Source of the DNA: Kaustia mangrovi
Lineage (GTDB): Bacteria > Pseudomonadota > Alphaproteobacteria > Rhizobiales > Im1
Direction of reading: 5' to 3'
NCBI RefSeq assembly: GCF_015482775.1
Contig: NZ_CP058214.1
Coordinates: 3,524,501-3,588,500 of the forward strand
DNA length: 64,000 nt
A program made the position numbers and the translations under genes. The notes beneath the pieces were generated by a model. It did no database searches and was not told where the DNA came from. It saw only the letters and a program-made list of their open reading frames with translations. Below are positions 33,840 to 43,288 of this stretch, in pieces; the first letter of the stretch is position 1; each line of letters starts with the position of its first letter.

Positions 33840-34640
33840 ATGACGCTTGTCAACGACAAAAAACGGGCAGCCGGCGAGGGCGGCGACGCGCCTGACGGCA
33901 CCATCAAACGGCTGAGCTCGGAAGGGGTGGCGCCGCTCTACGAGGTGGTAAAGCGGCACATTTCGGAGGCCATCCTGCTCGGCACCTGGCCGCCCGGAAC
34001 GGTCCTGCCCGGCGAGGTGGCACTTGCCCAGAAATTCGGCGTGGCGGTCGGAACGGTCCGCCGCGCGCTGGCCGATCTCACCGCGGAAGGCCTGTTGTCG
34101 CGCCGGCGCAAGACCGGCACGGTCGTCACCGGGCGCAGCCCGCATCACAGCCTGCGCTTCTTCTTCCAGTATTTCCGCCTGCACGGGCGCGACGGCGCGC
34201 TGCAGCGCTCGACGACGTCCGATCTTTCCGTCGAGGTCGGCAGGGCGACGACGGAGGAGCGCGCGGGACTCGAGCTGGAGGAGGGCGCGGAGGTTCTCCG
34301 GCTGCGCCGCGTGCGCAATGTGGACGGCCGGCCGATCATGCACGACCGGTTCGTCCTGCCGGCCGACCGCCTTCCCGGCTTCCCGCACGATGGCGCGGAG
34401 GTGCCCGACCTGCTCTATCTCCACCTGCTGGAGCGCTATGGTATCCGTATCTCCGCCGTGCGCGAGCGGCTGTCGGCGGAGCTTGCGAGCGACGAGGATG
34501 CGGAGAGGCTCGGCCTCGACCGTCCCGCAGCCGTGATGGTGATCGAGGAGATCGCCTACGACCAGGCCGGCGCCCCGGTCATCGTGGCCGCGCACCGCGC
34601 GACCACGCAAGACCATTGCTATATCAACGAGATCAGATAG
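33840..34640 (+). CDS. GntR family transcriptional regulator, HutC/UTRA type
   Basis: 266 aa; ATG 33840 follows AAGGGAAG. The N-terminal winged helix (about 33-100) contains GTVLPGEVALAQKFGVAVGT and TAEGLLSRRRKTGTVV. The C-terminal UTRA ligand domain (about 120-265) has EEGAEVLRLRRVRNVDGRP and ends in HRATTQDHCYINEIR. It is divergent from the seven-gene peptidase/transporter operon, so it most likely represses that operon until its ligand, perhaps the imported compound or a product, is bound. Confidence 0.9.
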   Translation: MTLVNDKKRAAGEGGDAPDGTIKRLSSEGVAPLYEVVKRHISEAILLGTWPPGTVLPGEVALAQKFGVAVGTVRRALADLTAEGLLSRRRKTGTVVTGRSPHHSLRFFFQYFRLHGRDGALQRSTTSDLSVEVGRATTEERAGLELEEGAEVLRLRRVRNVDGRPIMHDRFVLPADRLPGFPHDGAEVPDLLYLHLLERYGIRISAVRERLSAELASDEDAERLGLDRPAAVMVIEEIAYDQAGAPVIVAAHRATTQDHCYINEIR

Positions 34641-34688
34641 GGCTGACCGGGCGCTGGACAAGCTGCCCTAGCGCATCGGGCCGACGCG

Positions 34689-35447
34689 TCAGCCGCGCCC
34701 GATGAACGGCATCTTGGTCGCCATGACGGTGACGAACTGCACATTCGCGTCGAGCGGCAGGCTCGCCATATAGGCCACCGTCGAGCCCACATGGGCGACG
34801 TCCATGCGCGGCTCGGGCTGCTTGGTGCCGTCGGGCTGGAGGACGCCGTCCGTCATCCGCTCCGTCATCTCGGTCGCCGCGTTGCCGATGTCGACCTGGC
34901 CGCAGGCTATGTCGTAGGCGCGCCCGTCGAGGGAGGTGGAGCGGGTGAGCCCCGTAATGGCGTGCTTGGTGGCCGTGTAGGGGGCCGACAGCGGGCGCGG
35001 CACATGGGCGGAGATCGAGCCGTTATTGATGATCCGGCCGCCGCGGGGGGTCTGGTCGCGCATGATCCGGAAGGCTTCCTGCGTGCACAGGAAGGCGCCG
35101 GTCAGGTTGACGTTCACCACATTCGTCCATTGTTCGAAGGTGATGTCCTCCAGCGGAATCGCCGGCGCGCCCATGCCGGCATTGTTGAAGAGGAGGTCGA
35201 GCCGCCCGAACCGCTCCTTCACCGCGTCGAACAGCGCCGCGATGGAGGAGGGATCGGAGACGTCCGTGGGCAGGGGCAGCGTGCGCGTGCCGTCCGGGTC
35301 GCCCAGCCGGGCGGTCTCCTCGAGCGGTTCGATACGCCGGCCGGCCAGCGCCACGTGCCAGCCATCGGCGATGAGCGCCAGCGCCGCCGCGCGCCCCACC
35401 CCCGTGCCGGCGCCGGTGACCACGGCGTATCTTTCGTTGTCTGCCAT
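34689..35447 (-). CDS. SDR family NAD(P)-dependent oxidoreductase
   Basis: 252 aa; its ATG shares one base with the stop of the TctA gene (TGATG). The cofactor motif is TGAGTGVG (11-18), followed by NNAGMG near 90, and the catalytic Ser-Tyr-Lys are seen as NGSISAHV and YTATK. The usual cofactor-selecting position after the second strand (AGRR) suggests NADP(H) preference. It is last in the transporter operon and probably oxidises or reduces the hydroxy or keto acid imported by the TctCBA system. It differs from the other SDR at 61563. Confidence 0.87.
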   Translation of the reverse strand: MADNERYAVVTGAGTGVGRAAALALIADGWHVALAGRRIEPLEETARLGDPDGTRTLPLPTDVSDPSSIAALFDAVKERFGRLDLLFNNAGMGAPAIPLEDITFEQWTNVVNVNLTGAFLCTQEAFRIMRDQTPRGGRIINNGSISAHVPRPLSAPYTATKHAITGLTRSTSLDGRAYDIACGQVDIGNAATEMTERMTDGVLQPDGTKQPEPRMDVAHVGSTVAYMASLPLDANVQFVTVMATKMPFIGRG

Positions 35448-36979
35448 CAACTGTCTCCTTCTTCCTGTGAGCCTGTCTCGAGATTGCGGTGCGCCGGAGC
35501 CGACCGCCCCCGCCAGGCCCGCATGGCGACGGGCCACAGCCAGATGGCGAGCGTGGCGGCTCCGAGAGCGGCGGCGATCGGGCGGTCGAAGAACGCGAGC
35601 AGATCGCCGTCGGACTTGATCATCGAGGTGATGAAATGTTTCTCCAGCATCGGCCCGATGACAATACCGAGAATGCACGGGGCGACCGGAATGTCGTTCT
35701 CCTCCATGAGGAAGCCCAGAACGCCGAACACAGCCATGACGATGATGCCGTAGCTCGAATTCGACGAGGCGAAGGCGCCGACGATGCAGAAGGCGAGGAT
35801 GATCGGCATCAGGATCGTCCGCGGCACGGTAAGGATGCGTCGGGCGAGCTTGATCGCCGCCCAGCCGAGCGGGATGAGCAGGAGGTTCGCCGCGATGAAG
35901 ATCAGGAACACCGCATAGACGTTCTGCGGCTGGAACAGGAACAGAGTCGGGCCCGGGTTCATGCCCTTCACATAGAGCACGCCGATGACGATGGCGGTGA
36001 TGGTGTCGCCGGGAATGCCGAAGACGAGCGCGGGGATCCAGGCGCTCGACAGTGCGGAATTGTTGGCCGATGTGCTCTCCACGATCCCTTCCAGATGGCC
36101 GGTGCCGAACTTCTCCGGGGTGCGCGAGAACTTCCGCGCCGTGGCATAGGCGACCCAGGCGCCGATATCCGCGCCCGAGCCCGGCAGGGCGCCGATGCCG
36201 GTGCCGATGAGATTGCCGCGGATCTGCTGGCGCCAATAGGTCCTGACGAGCCGTCCCCAGCCGCGAAAGGGGTTGCCCATGGAAGTCTGGTCGATCGTCC
36301 AGCGCGGCGCGCCCTGGGCCATGGCGCGCAGCACCTCGGAGACGGCGAACAGGCCGATCATGGCGGGGATGAAGTCGATCCCGGCCAGAAGGTCCGTCGA
36401 CCCGAAGGTGAAGCGGGGAACGGCGGCCGGATTGCCGAGCCCGATGCTCGCCACGAACAGGCCGATGAACAGGCTGACGAGCCCCTTCACCGGATGGCGC
36501 GCGCCGATGAAGACGGCGCAGGTGAGGCCGAGCAGCGCCATCCAGAAATATTCGAAGGAGGAGAATTTGAGCGCGATCTCGGCAAGGGTCGGCGCGGCGA
36601 GGATGAGCACCGCGGTGCCGAACAGCCCGCCAAGCGCGGAAAAGAGCAGGTTGGCGCCGAGCGCAAGCTCCGCCTGGCCCTTGCGGGTCATGGCGTAGGC
36701 CTCGTCCGTATAGGCCGCCGAGGCTGGCGTTCCGGGAATGCGCAGGAGCGCGCCGGGTATGTCGCCGGCAAAGATCGCCATGGCCGCGCAGGTCACCATC
36801 ATGCCGACGGCGGGAACGGGGGCCATGAAGAAGGTGATCGGCACCAGAAGCGCCGTCGCCATGGTCGCCGTCAGCCCCGGGATCGCCCCGACCGCCAGCC
36901 CGAACAGGGCGGCGGACACGATGGCGACCATCACGTCCCACTGGAAGACGAGGCCGAGCGCCGTTTCGATGGGGGTCAT
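35447..36979 (-). CDS. Tripartite tricarboxylate transporter permease, TctA family
   Basis: 510 aa and very hydrophobic with about ten to twelve helices. The two family signatures are present: [14 protein letters not shown] near the N-terminus (about 32-45) and its repeat [13 protein letters not shown] in the middle, showing the duplicated fold. It moves a carboxylate with a cation gradient, with substrate delivered by the TctC-type binding protein. The SDR gene overlaps its end. Confidence 0.93.
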   Translation of the reverse strand: MTPIETALGLVFQWDVMVAIVSAALFGLAVGAIPGLTATMATALLVPITFFMAPVPAVGMMVTCAAMAIFAGDIPGALLRIPGTPASAAYTDEAYAMTRKGQAELALGANLLFSALGGLFGTAVLILAAPTLAEIALKFSSFEYFWMALLGLTCAVFIGARHPVKGLVSLFIGLFVASIGLGNPAAVPRFTFGSTDLLAGIDFIPAMIGLFAVSEVLRAMAQGAPRWTIDQTSMGNPFRGWGRLVRTYWRQQIRGNLIGTGIGALPGSGADIGAWVAYATARKFSRTPEKFGTGHLEGIVESTSANNSALSSAWIPALVFGIPGDTITAIVIGVLYVKGMNPGPTLFLFQPQNVYAVFLIFIAANLLLIPLGWAAIKLARRILTVPRTILMPIILAFCIVGAFASSNSSYGIIVMAVFGVLGFLMEENDIPVAPCILGIVIGPMLEKHFITSMIKSDGDLLAFFDRPIAAALGAATLAIWLWPVAMRAWRGRSAPAHRNLETGSQEEGDS

Positions 36980-36995
36980 GGTGTCGCCCGTCCTC

Positions 36996-37463
36996 CTACC
37001 ATGGCAGCCGCGGCATCAGGCCGAGCGGAAGGGGGACGAGGAGAAGGTCGGCGAAGACCTTCTCGATGGCGAGCGTTGCGACGAGGGCGAGCGGCAGCGC
37101 CACCCACCATCGCACCCGCGTGAGGGCGAACAGGATCATCAGCAGCGCGACCATGGTCGGCACGAAGCCGATCTCCGGGGCGAGCACGATATAGGCGGCC
37201 ATGCCGAGAACGGTGCCGGAGACGGCGAGCATCGCGCGCGGCTCGCGCGCCCAGTCGGCGCGCACGAGAAGCGGTTCGCCGTGGCCCGCCCCCTGGACGA
37301 TCAGCGTGACCCCGCACCCGGCAAAGCCCAGGGCGACGAGCGTGGGGAACAGGGCCGCCCCGTAGCTCTGGCCCGGAATGTCGGGAAAGGTCTGCGAATA
37401 GCCGGCGAGGGCGATCGCGAAGATCACGAGGCCCCCGCCGAGCGTGGCGTCGGAAACGCGCAT
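36996..37463 (-). CDS. Tripartite tricarboxylate transporter small subunit, TctB family
   Basis: 155 aa with four predicted membrane helices, the usual size and topology of TctB. The YSQTFPDIPGQSYGAALFPTL stretch in the N-terminal third is typical of the family (trimmed here: GQSYGAALFP). It sits between the TctC and TctA genes, with gaps of 25 and 16 bp. Confidence 0.88.
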   Translation of the reverse strand: MRVSDATLGGGLVIFAIALAGYSQTFPDIPGQSYGAALFPTLVALGFAGCGVTLIVQGAGHGEPLLVRADWAREPRAMLAVSGTVLGMAAYIVLAPEIGFVPTMVALLMILFALTRVRWWVALPLALVATLAIEKVFADLLLVPLPLGLMPRLPW

Positions 37464-37488
37464 GGCACAAAGCCCGTGCGTGTGTTCG

Positions 37489-38469
37489 TTATTTCGCGAG
37501 GCCGACAGCCTTCATGACGGAGCCGAGCGATTCGTTGCTCTGCGCCATGAAGCTCTCGAACTCCTGGCCCGACGCCCAGCGCACGCCATAGCCGCGGCCG
37601 GCCATGAACTCCTTGTATTCCTTGGAGTTGTAGACTTTCTCCAGCGCCGCGATCAGCGTCTTGGACACGTCGTCCGGCAGGCCCTTCGGCCCGACCACGC
37701 CGCGCCATGCGCCGAGCATCCAGTCGGATCCCGTCGCCTCCTTCAGCGTCGGCACGTCGGGGAACAGCGCGGCGCGCTTGTCGGACATGATGGCGAGCGA
37801 CTTCACCCGGCCGGCATCGATCAGCGAGCGCGCTTCCGGCAGCGAGCAGGGCACGATGTCGACGCCGCCGGCCACGAGGTCCTGCAGGCCCTCCGCCGCG
37901 CCGTTGCTCGGCACCCAGGGCGCGGCCTGAGGATCGATATCCATGCTGTTGAGCATACCGGCGAGCGCGAGGTGCCAGATGCCGCCCTGGCCCGTGCCGG
38001 AGGCCTTGTGCTCGCCCGGATTGTCCTTGATCGACGCGACGAGCGCCTTGGCGTCGGCGAAGTCGGAATCGGCGCTCACCTGAAGGCCCGCCGGGTCCTC
38101 GTTCATGAGCGCCAGCGGCGTGTAGGCCTCGTAGGTCAGCTCCGTCAGACCCTGCCAGTGCATCATGCCGATCTCGACGGTGGCGAGCCCCAGCGTATAG
38201 CCGTCGGGCTCGGCATCGGCGATGGCCTGATGGCCGACGACGCCGGAGCCGCCGGTCCGGTTCACCACATTGACGGGCTGTCCGAGCTCGCCTTCCAGAA
38301 CCGAGGCGACGATGCGCGCGGTGGCGTCCGTGCCGCCGCCCGCGCCCCAGGGCACGATGATGGTGAGCGGGCGCTCCGGATACTCCGCGCGGGCGAGCCC
38401 GGCAACCGGCAGCGACATGGCAAAGGCGGCCACGCCCGCGGCGAGCGTGAGGACGGTCCTCCTGAACAT
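37489..38469 (-). CDS. Tripartite tricarboxylate transporter substrate-binding protein, TctC (Bug) family
   Basis: 326 aa from ATG 38469. The signal peptide ends at about residue 28 (ARA-EYP). The mature start EYPERPLTIIVPWGAGGGTD and the later NRTGGSGVVG are classic Bug-protein signatures. These proteins bind carboxylic acids, such as citrate, aromatic acids or sugar acids, in the periplasm. It is the first gene of the tctC-tctB-tctA-SDR operon and is divergent from an FAH-family hydrolase, which suggests a keto or hydroxy acid as ligand. Confidence 0.93.
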   Translation of the reverse strand: MFRRTVLTLAAGVAAFAMSLPVAGLARAEYPERPLTIIVPWGAGGGTDATARIVASVLEGELGQPVNVVNRTGGSGVVGHQAIADAEPDGYTLGLATVEIGMMHWQGLTELTYEAYTPLALMNEDPAGLQVSADSDFADAKALVASIKDNPGEHKASGTGQGGIWHLALAGMLNSMDIDPQAAPWVPSNGAAEGLQDLVAGGVDIVPCSLPEARSLIDAGRVKSLAIMSDKRAALFPDVPTLKEATGSDWMLGAWRGVVGPKGLPDDVSKTLIAALEKVYNSKEYKEFMAGRGYGVRWASGQEFESFMAQSNESLGSVMKAVGLAK

Positions 38470-38846
38470 GGCGTTTCTCCCTCTATGGTCTTGTGCGGGT
38501 CGGGCCGTTCGCGGTCCGCCTCGCTTGTGTATTTGTATGTCTGTGCGGGCCGGCATGCCGCCCGCCTCGCAACCGCCGTCCTCGATGAGAAGGCCCCCGA
38601 TGCGACCGGCACACAACCCGCCACCGGAACCGTAGTCGATTGCCTCGCCGCCGGCAAAAGCGCAGTTGGGGCAAGGGTGCGGTGCGGAAACTATTCCGCT
38701 CCTTGGAAAAGTCCCTTCTCCGGCAGGCCGGCCTCTGCTTGCGGATCGCGGACAATTCGGCCATGAACAGGCGGGGCCGGATGCGGGCGTCTTCGAGGGG
38801 CGCTTGCCGACGGTTCGAACGATATCCATTCGAGGGAGAACGCGTC
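38470..38846. other. Divergent intergenic region, tct operon / FAH gene
   Basis: 377 bp that must hold promoters in both directions. A hairpin-forming stretch with GCGGGC (38545-38550) and GCCCGC (38560-38565) arms is visible. I could not find a convincing -35/-10 pair or an operator, and no regulator gene is adjacent. Confidence 0.5.
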
Positions 38847-39704
38847 ATGAAGCTGTTGCGTTACGGTGCCCCGGGCGCCGAGCGGCCCGGCCTGCTCGAT
38901 GCCGAGGGCCGGATCCGGGACCTGTCCGACCATGTGGCCGATATCGGGCCCGATACGCTCGCGCCGGACGCGCTGAAGTCGCTTGCCGCACTCGACCCCG
39001 CGAGCCTGCCGGCCGTGGAGGGCGATCCGCGCATCGGCGTGCCGGTCTCGCGGATCGGCAAGCTGGTGGCCATTGGCCTCAATTTCTCCGACCATGCCGC
39101 GGAATCGAACCTGCCGATCCCGGAAGAGCCGATCATCTTCATGAAGGCGACGAGCTCGATCACGGGACCCAATGACGAGGTGGTCATCCCGCGCGGCTCC
39201 AAAAAGACCGACTGGGAAGTGGAGCTCGGCGTCGTGATCGGCAAGCGGGCGAGCTATGTTACGGTCGACGACGCGCTCGACCATGTCGCCGGCTTCTGCG
39301 TCGTCAACGACGTGTCGGAGCGCGAGTACCAGATCGAGCGCGGCGGCACCTGGGACAAGGGCAAGGGCTGCGACACCTTCGGCCCCATCGGCCCCTGGCT
39401 CGTCACCCGCGACGAGATCGCCGACGTGCAGGCCCTCGGCATGTGGCTCGACGTGAACGGCGAGCGCCGCCAGACGGGCACGACCGCCAAGATGATCTTC
39501 GATGTGAAGACGCTGGTCAGCTATATCAGCGAGTTCATGACGCTCGAGCCCGGCGATGTCATCACCACGGGCACCCCGCCCGGCGTCGGCATGGGGCTGA
39601 AGCCCGAGGCCGTGTTCCTCAAGGCGGGCGACGTGATGGAGCTTGGCATCGAGGGCCTCGGCCAGCAGCGCCAGCAATGCGTCGCCTGGACGGCGCGCGG
39701 CTGA
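38847..39704 (+). CDS. Fumarylacetoacetate hydrolase family protein
   Basis: 285 aa; ATG 38847 follows CGAGGGAG. A short N-terminal domain (MKLLRYGAPGAERPGLLD) precedes the FAH domain (about 70-280). Metal-site residues are seen in DWEVELGVVIG and VVNDVSEREYQ. This N-terminus resembles the group annotated as ureidoglycolate lyase or 2,4-diketo-3-deoxy-acid hydrolase in sugar-acid breakdown. With the divergent TctCBA importer and SDR it could form a short route for a sugar acid: import, oxidation, then C-C cleavage. The substrate is inferred only. Confidence 0.87.
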   Translation: MKLLRYGAPGAERPGLLDAEGRIRDLSDHVADIGPDTLAPDALKSLAALDPASLPAVEGDPRIGVPVSRIGKLVAIGLNFSDHAAESNLPIPEEPIIFMKATSSITGPNDEVVIPRGSKKTDWEVELGVVIGKRASYVTVDDALDHVAGFCVVNDVSEREYQIERGGTWDKGKGCDTFGPIGPWLVTRDEIADVQALGMWLDVNGERRQTGTTAKMIFDVKTLVSYISEFMTLEPGDVITTGTPPGVGMGLKPEAVFLKAGDVMELGIEGLGQQRQQCVAWTARG

Positions 39705-39734
39705 TCGTCTGACAGCCTCCCCTGCCTGAGATAA

Positions 39735-39759
39735 GCGGCGGGCATTTTACGCCCGCCGC
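39735..39759 (+). terminator. Strong hairpin after the FAH gene
   Basis: GCGGCGGGC (39735-39743) and GCCCGCCGC (39751-39759) form a perfect 9-bp stem with loop ATTTTAC, 30 bp after the stop. There is no T-run after it. It should separate the FAH transcript from the ClC gene downstream. Confidence 0.6.
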
Positions 39760-39837
39760 CTTCAGCGGCTAGAGTGGCCTTGGGAAACCGGGCCGCAGAA
39801 GCCTGGCCTGCCTGGAGGACGATGAGGGGAGGTGCCG

Positions 39838-41553
39838 GTGGGGCCGCTCTACCGGATCATCGTGCTGACGACGGTCAGCATCGCGATCGGCGCGCTGGCA
39901 TCCATCGCCGCCATCGGCTTCGTCGATGCGGTCTCCTGGCTGAACGACCGTCTGCTTGTCGCGCCGCGCGCGCGGATCCTCCTGGAGGACCGGCCGGTCC
40001 TGGTCGCCGCGGCCACCGTTCTCGTGCCGGCGCTCGGCGGACTTGCCGTCGGCCTCCTTCTCCAGCGCATATCGACGGTGAAGAGACCGCTTGGACCGGC
40101 CGACGCCATCCTCGCCGTGCAGACCCGCACGGCGCTCCCCTCCCTGCGCGACGGGACGGTCTCCACGCTCGCCGCGGTCCTGTCCCTCGGCTGCGGCGCG
40201 TCGGTCGGGCAATACGGCCCGATGGTCTATCTCGGCGCGATCTTCGGCGGGCTCGGCGCGAGGTTCGATCTCAGGATCGGCCATCTGCAGGGCGTCTGCG
40301 TCGGCTGCGGGGTCGCCGCGGCCATCGCCACCGCCTTCAACGCGCCCATTGCGGGGCTGGTCTTCGCCCATGAGGTGATCCTGCGCCACTATTCGCTGCG
40401 GGCCTTCGCACCCACGACGGTGGCGGCGGCCGTCGGCTATGTCGTCGCCAATGTCGTCTTCGAACGCGAGCCGCTGTTCATCGTCTCCTTCGGCGGTGTC
40501 GCCCATCCTTACGAATTCGCGCTTTTCGCGCTCGAAGGGGTGCTGTGTGCCTTCGTGGCGATGGGGTTCATGCATCTCCTGCTCCGGTTCGGCCGGCTCG
40601 CCGGAGCGCTCGCCGTGCCCGCGGCTGTCCGGCCGATGATCGCGGGGCTTGCCGTCGGCCTGGTGGCGCTGGAGCTTCCGGAGGTGATGGGCATCGGCGC
40701 GGAGGCGCTGCGTTTCGCGACCATCGAGGGGGCTTACGGGCCGGGCGAGCTGGCGCTTCTCGTCGTCGCCAAGATCGCGCTCACCGCCCTGTGCATCGGC
40801 TTCGGCTTCTCCGGCGGGGTGTTCAGCCCGGCGCTCCTGATCGGCATCCTGTTCGGCGCTCTGTTCGGCATGGCGGTCGCCGCCGGGCTTCCTCTGGAGA
40901 CGTCCGGCACGGTCGTCTACGCGATTTGCGGGATGATGGCGCTGACCAGCCCGGTGATCGGCGCGCCGCTGACGACGATCGTCATCGTGTTCGAGCTGAC
41001 CCACAGCTATCCGCTCACCATCGCCGCGATGGTCGCCGTGGTCTTCGCCAATCTGGTCGCGTTCCGCGCCTTCGGCCGGTCCTTCTTCGACCGGCAGCTT
41101 ATGGCGCGCGGTTGCGACCTGTCCCTCGGGCGCGATGGCGGCATCCTCTCCCATACCCGGCTGGCGCCGTACATGGTCACGGATTTTCCCTCCTGCGGCG
41201 CGGACCTTCCCCTGGGCACGCTGGCGGACCGCATGGCCGGGGCAGACTGGGGAACTGTCTTCGTGACGGATAGCGAGGGGCGCTATGTCGGGACGGTGAC
41301 GGCACGCGATATCCTCCACGCCGACCGGTCGGCGCCGGCCGCGTCCGTCGCCGCGAAATGCCCCGTCCAGTTCGACGAGACGACCACCATCCGTTCGGCC
41401 ATGGACAGCCTGAAGGATTTCGTCGGCGAGGCCGCCCCGGTCGTCTCCTCGGGCGACGGCCGGCTGATCGGCGTGGTGCCGGAAAGCGTCGTGATCGGTG
41501 CCTATCTCGATATCTCCAACGAGCTGAGGCGCGAGGAAAATGAGTCGGCTTGA
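39838..41553 (+). CDS. ClC-type chloride channel/transporter with C-terminal CBS pair
   Basis: 571 aa from GTG 39838, five bases after GAGGGGAGG; GTG 39832 is the alternative. About ten or more membrane helices span 1-430. The second ClC signature, GFSGGVFSPA, is intact. The usual gating-glutamate motif GREGP reads GQYGP (124-128), so the Glu is Tyr. The first selectivity loop (GSGIP) is also not recognisable (LGPADAI). The tail (about 455-565) is a CBS domain pair. Losing the gating Glu argues against H+/Cl- exchange and for a passive anion pathway or a different anion. The next gene starts inside its 3' end. Confidence 0.88.
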   Translation: MGPLYRIIVLTTVSIAIGALASIAAIGFVDAVSWLNDRLLVAPRARILLEDRPVLVAAATVLVPALGGLAVGLLLQRISTVKRPLGPADAILAVQTRTALPSLRDGTVSTLAAVLSLGCGASVGQYGPMVYLGAIFGGLGARFDLRIGHLQGVCVGCGVAAAIATAFNAPIAGLVFAHEVILRHYSLRAFAPTTVAAAVGYVVANVVFEREPLFIVSFGGVAHPYEFALFALEGVLCAFVAMGFMHLLLRFGRLAGALAVPAAVRPMIAGLAVGLVALELPEVMGIGAEALRFATIEGAYGPGELALLVVAKIALTALCIGFGFSGGVFSPALLIGILFGALFGMAVAAGLPLETSGTVVYAICGMMALTSPVIGAPLTTIVIVFELTHSYPLTIAAMVAVVFANLVAFRAFGRSFFDRQLMARGCDLSLGRDGGILSHTRLAPYMVTDFPSCGADLPLGTLADRMAGADWGTVFVTDSEGRYVGTVTARDILHADRSAPAASVAAKCPVQFDETTTIRSAMDSLKDFVGEAAPVVSSGDGRLIGVVPESVVIGAYLDISNELRREENESA

Positions 41554-42652
41554 GGGAGTGTTTCTCGCCCTGTGCGCCGTTCTGGCCGCCTTCGGCTCTG
41601 CGGCGGCGCAGGACGATGTGCTGACGGTCGTCTCCTGGGGCGGGGCCTATGAGGAGAGCCAGCGCATCGCCTATTTCGATCCCTTCACGCGGGCGACGGG
41701 GGTGCCGGTTGCGGTTGAGCGCTACAATGGCGGGCTCGACGGGCTGCGCGCGGAGCTCGCCGATGGCAGCACCGGCTGGGACGTGATCGACATGGTCGAT
41801 GCCGATGCGCGCGCGGCCTGCCGGGAGGGACTTCTGGCGCCGCTCGACCCCTCGATCTTCGTCGCCGCGCCCGACGGGACGCCGGCGCGCGAGGACTTCA
41901 TCGACGGCGCGTTCCTGCCTTGCGCGGTGGTGCAGCTCGTCTTCTCCACGGTCATCGCCTATGACGAGCGCGCCTTTCCCGGCGAGAAGCCGGGCACGGT
42001 CGCGGATCTCTTCGATCTGGAGCGGTTTCCCGGCAAGCGCGCGCTCCGGAAGGAGCCGGTCGCGCTTCTCGAATGGGCGCTCATGGCCTATGGCGTGCCG
42101 CGCGCCCAGATCTACGACCTTCTGAGCACGCGACGCGGCATGGATCTCGCCTTCCGAAAGCTCGACGAGATCCGCGACCATATCGTCTGGTGGGAGGAGG
42201 GCGAGGAGCCCGCGGAGCTCCTGAAGAGCGGCAAGGTTGCGATGGCGAGCGGCTATAATGGCCGGTTCTTCGAGGCACGGGCTGTCGAGGGGGCGCCCGT
42301 CTCCATCGTCTGGGACGGCCAGCTTCTCGACTACGACGTTTGGGCGATCCCGCGCGGCGCCGATCAGCCGGACCTGGCGGAGGACTTCATTCGTTTCGCC
42401 ACGCTGCCCGATCGCATGGCCGAGCAGGCCCGCCATATCCCCTACGGGCCGGCGCGGCGCTCGGCCATGACGCGTATCGGCCTGCATCCCGTCACCATGG
42501 CACCCATGCGTGAACAGCTTCCCACCGCCTCGCACCGGCTCGACACCGCGATCTGGCAGGACAGCGAGTGGTATGCGCGCACCGAGGCGCTCCGCCACCG
42601 CCTGTTCCGGGAATGGCTCGAGGAGGGGACGGGGTCCGGCGCGGCCGACTGA
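41540..42652 (+). CDS. Extracellular solute-binding protein, polyamine/ferric type, orphan
   Basis: 370 aa with a signal peptide cleaved near residue 23 (AAA-QDD). The mature start LTVVSWGGAYEESQR and the DVIDMVDADARAA segment fit the family 1/PotD-like periplasmic binding proteins that bind polyamines or related cations. No permease or ATPase gene is nearby. Its ATG lies 14 bp inside the ClC gene after GAGGAAA, so it is translationally linked to the channel. The pairing is unusual; the protein may serve a distant ABC transporter or have a sensing role. Confidence 0.85.
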   Translation: MSRLEGVFLALCAVLAAFGSAAAQDDVLTVVSWGGAYEESQRIAYFDPFTRATGVPVAVERYNGGLDGLRAELADGSTGWDVIDMVDADARAACREGLLAPLDPSIFVAAPDGTPAREDFIDGAFLPCAVVQLVFSTVIAYDERAFPGEKPGTVADLFDLERFPGKRALRKEPVALLEWALMAYGVPRAQIYDLLSTRRGMDLAFRKLDEIRDHIVWWEEGEEPAELLKSGKVAMASGYNGRFFEARAVEGAPVSIVWDGQLLDYDVWAIPRGADQPDLAEDFIRFATLPDRMAEQARHIPYGPARRSAMTRIGLHPVTMAPMREQLPTASHRLDTAIWQDSEWYARTEALRHRLFREWLEEGTGSGAAD

Positions 42653-42673
42653 GCCGGCCCCCGTCCCGGAACC

Positions 42674-43288
42674 TCACCCTTTCGGCTGCGTCGCCTGCAT
42701 GGAGGGGCGTTCGCAGAAGCTGTCGTACCATGCGGAAACGCGCGGGTGGCCGGAGCGCCAGTCATGGTCGGCAAAGCGCAGTCCCAGATAACCGATGGCC
42801 GACGCCACGGCGATGGTGCCGATATCGAGGCGGGTTTCCAGATGCCCGGCCCATGTCTTCTCCATCTCGTCGAAGGCGGAGTCGATCTTGGCCATCTGGC
42901 CGTCGACCCAGTCGGACCAGACGAACTCCTTCGGGCGCATCATCGTCTCGTAGCGGACCAGCAGGGCGGCATCGAGCAGGCCGTCGGCCAGCGCCTGCAG
43001 TGTCAGCGCCGCCCAGCGCGCCTCTCCCTCGGCGGGAAACATGCGCTGGCCGTCATGCTGGGCGTCGACATATTCCGCGATCACCCGGCTGTCATAGAGC
43101 GCGGTGTCGCCGTCCACCAGCATGGTCGGTACCTTGCCGAGCGGATTGTGGCGCACGATGGCCGTGTCGCGCTTCACCGGATTCGCGGCGGCGTCGAGGA
43201 ACTCGATTCGGTCGGCGAGGCCCGTTTCGTGAGCGACGACCAGCACCTTGCGGACATAGGGCGATGCGGCGGAGTAGAAGAGCTTCAT
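42674..43288 (-). CDS. Glutathione S-transferase family protein
   Basis: 204 aa from ATG 43288. The thioredoxin-like N-terminal domain has YSAASPYVRKV (catalytic Ser likely S9) and the glutathione-site segment KVPTMLVDG...LYDSRVIAEY. The helical C-terminal domain follows. It resembles single-domain bacterial GSTs that conjugate or isomerise small electrophiles. It is convergent with the binding-protein gene and divergent from paaX, so it lies at the edge of the phenylacetate island. A part in aromatic breakdown is possible but not shown. Confidence 0.87.
   Translation of the reverse strand: MKLFYSAASPYVRKVLVVAHETGLADRIEFLDAAANPVKRDTAIVRHNPLGKVPTMLVDGDTALYDSRVIAEYVDAQHDGQRMFPAEGEARWAALTLQALADGLLDAALLVRYETMMRPKEFVWSDWVDGQMAKIDSAFDEMEKTWAGHLETRLDIGTIAVASAIGYLGLRFADHDWRSGHPRVSAWYDSFCERPSMQATQPKG

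Noticed and set aside
30889-33843. 984-codon plus-strand open frame opposite the binding-protein and M20 genes
   Set aside because: It is antisense to two genes with strong family motifs and shows only low-complexity Arg, Glu and Gly stretches.
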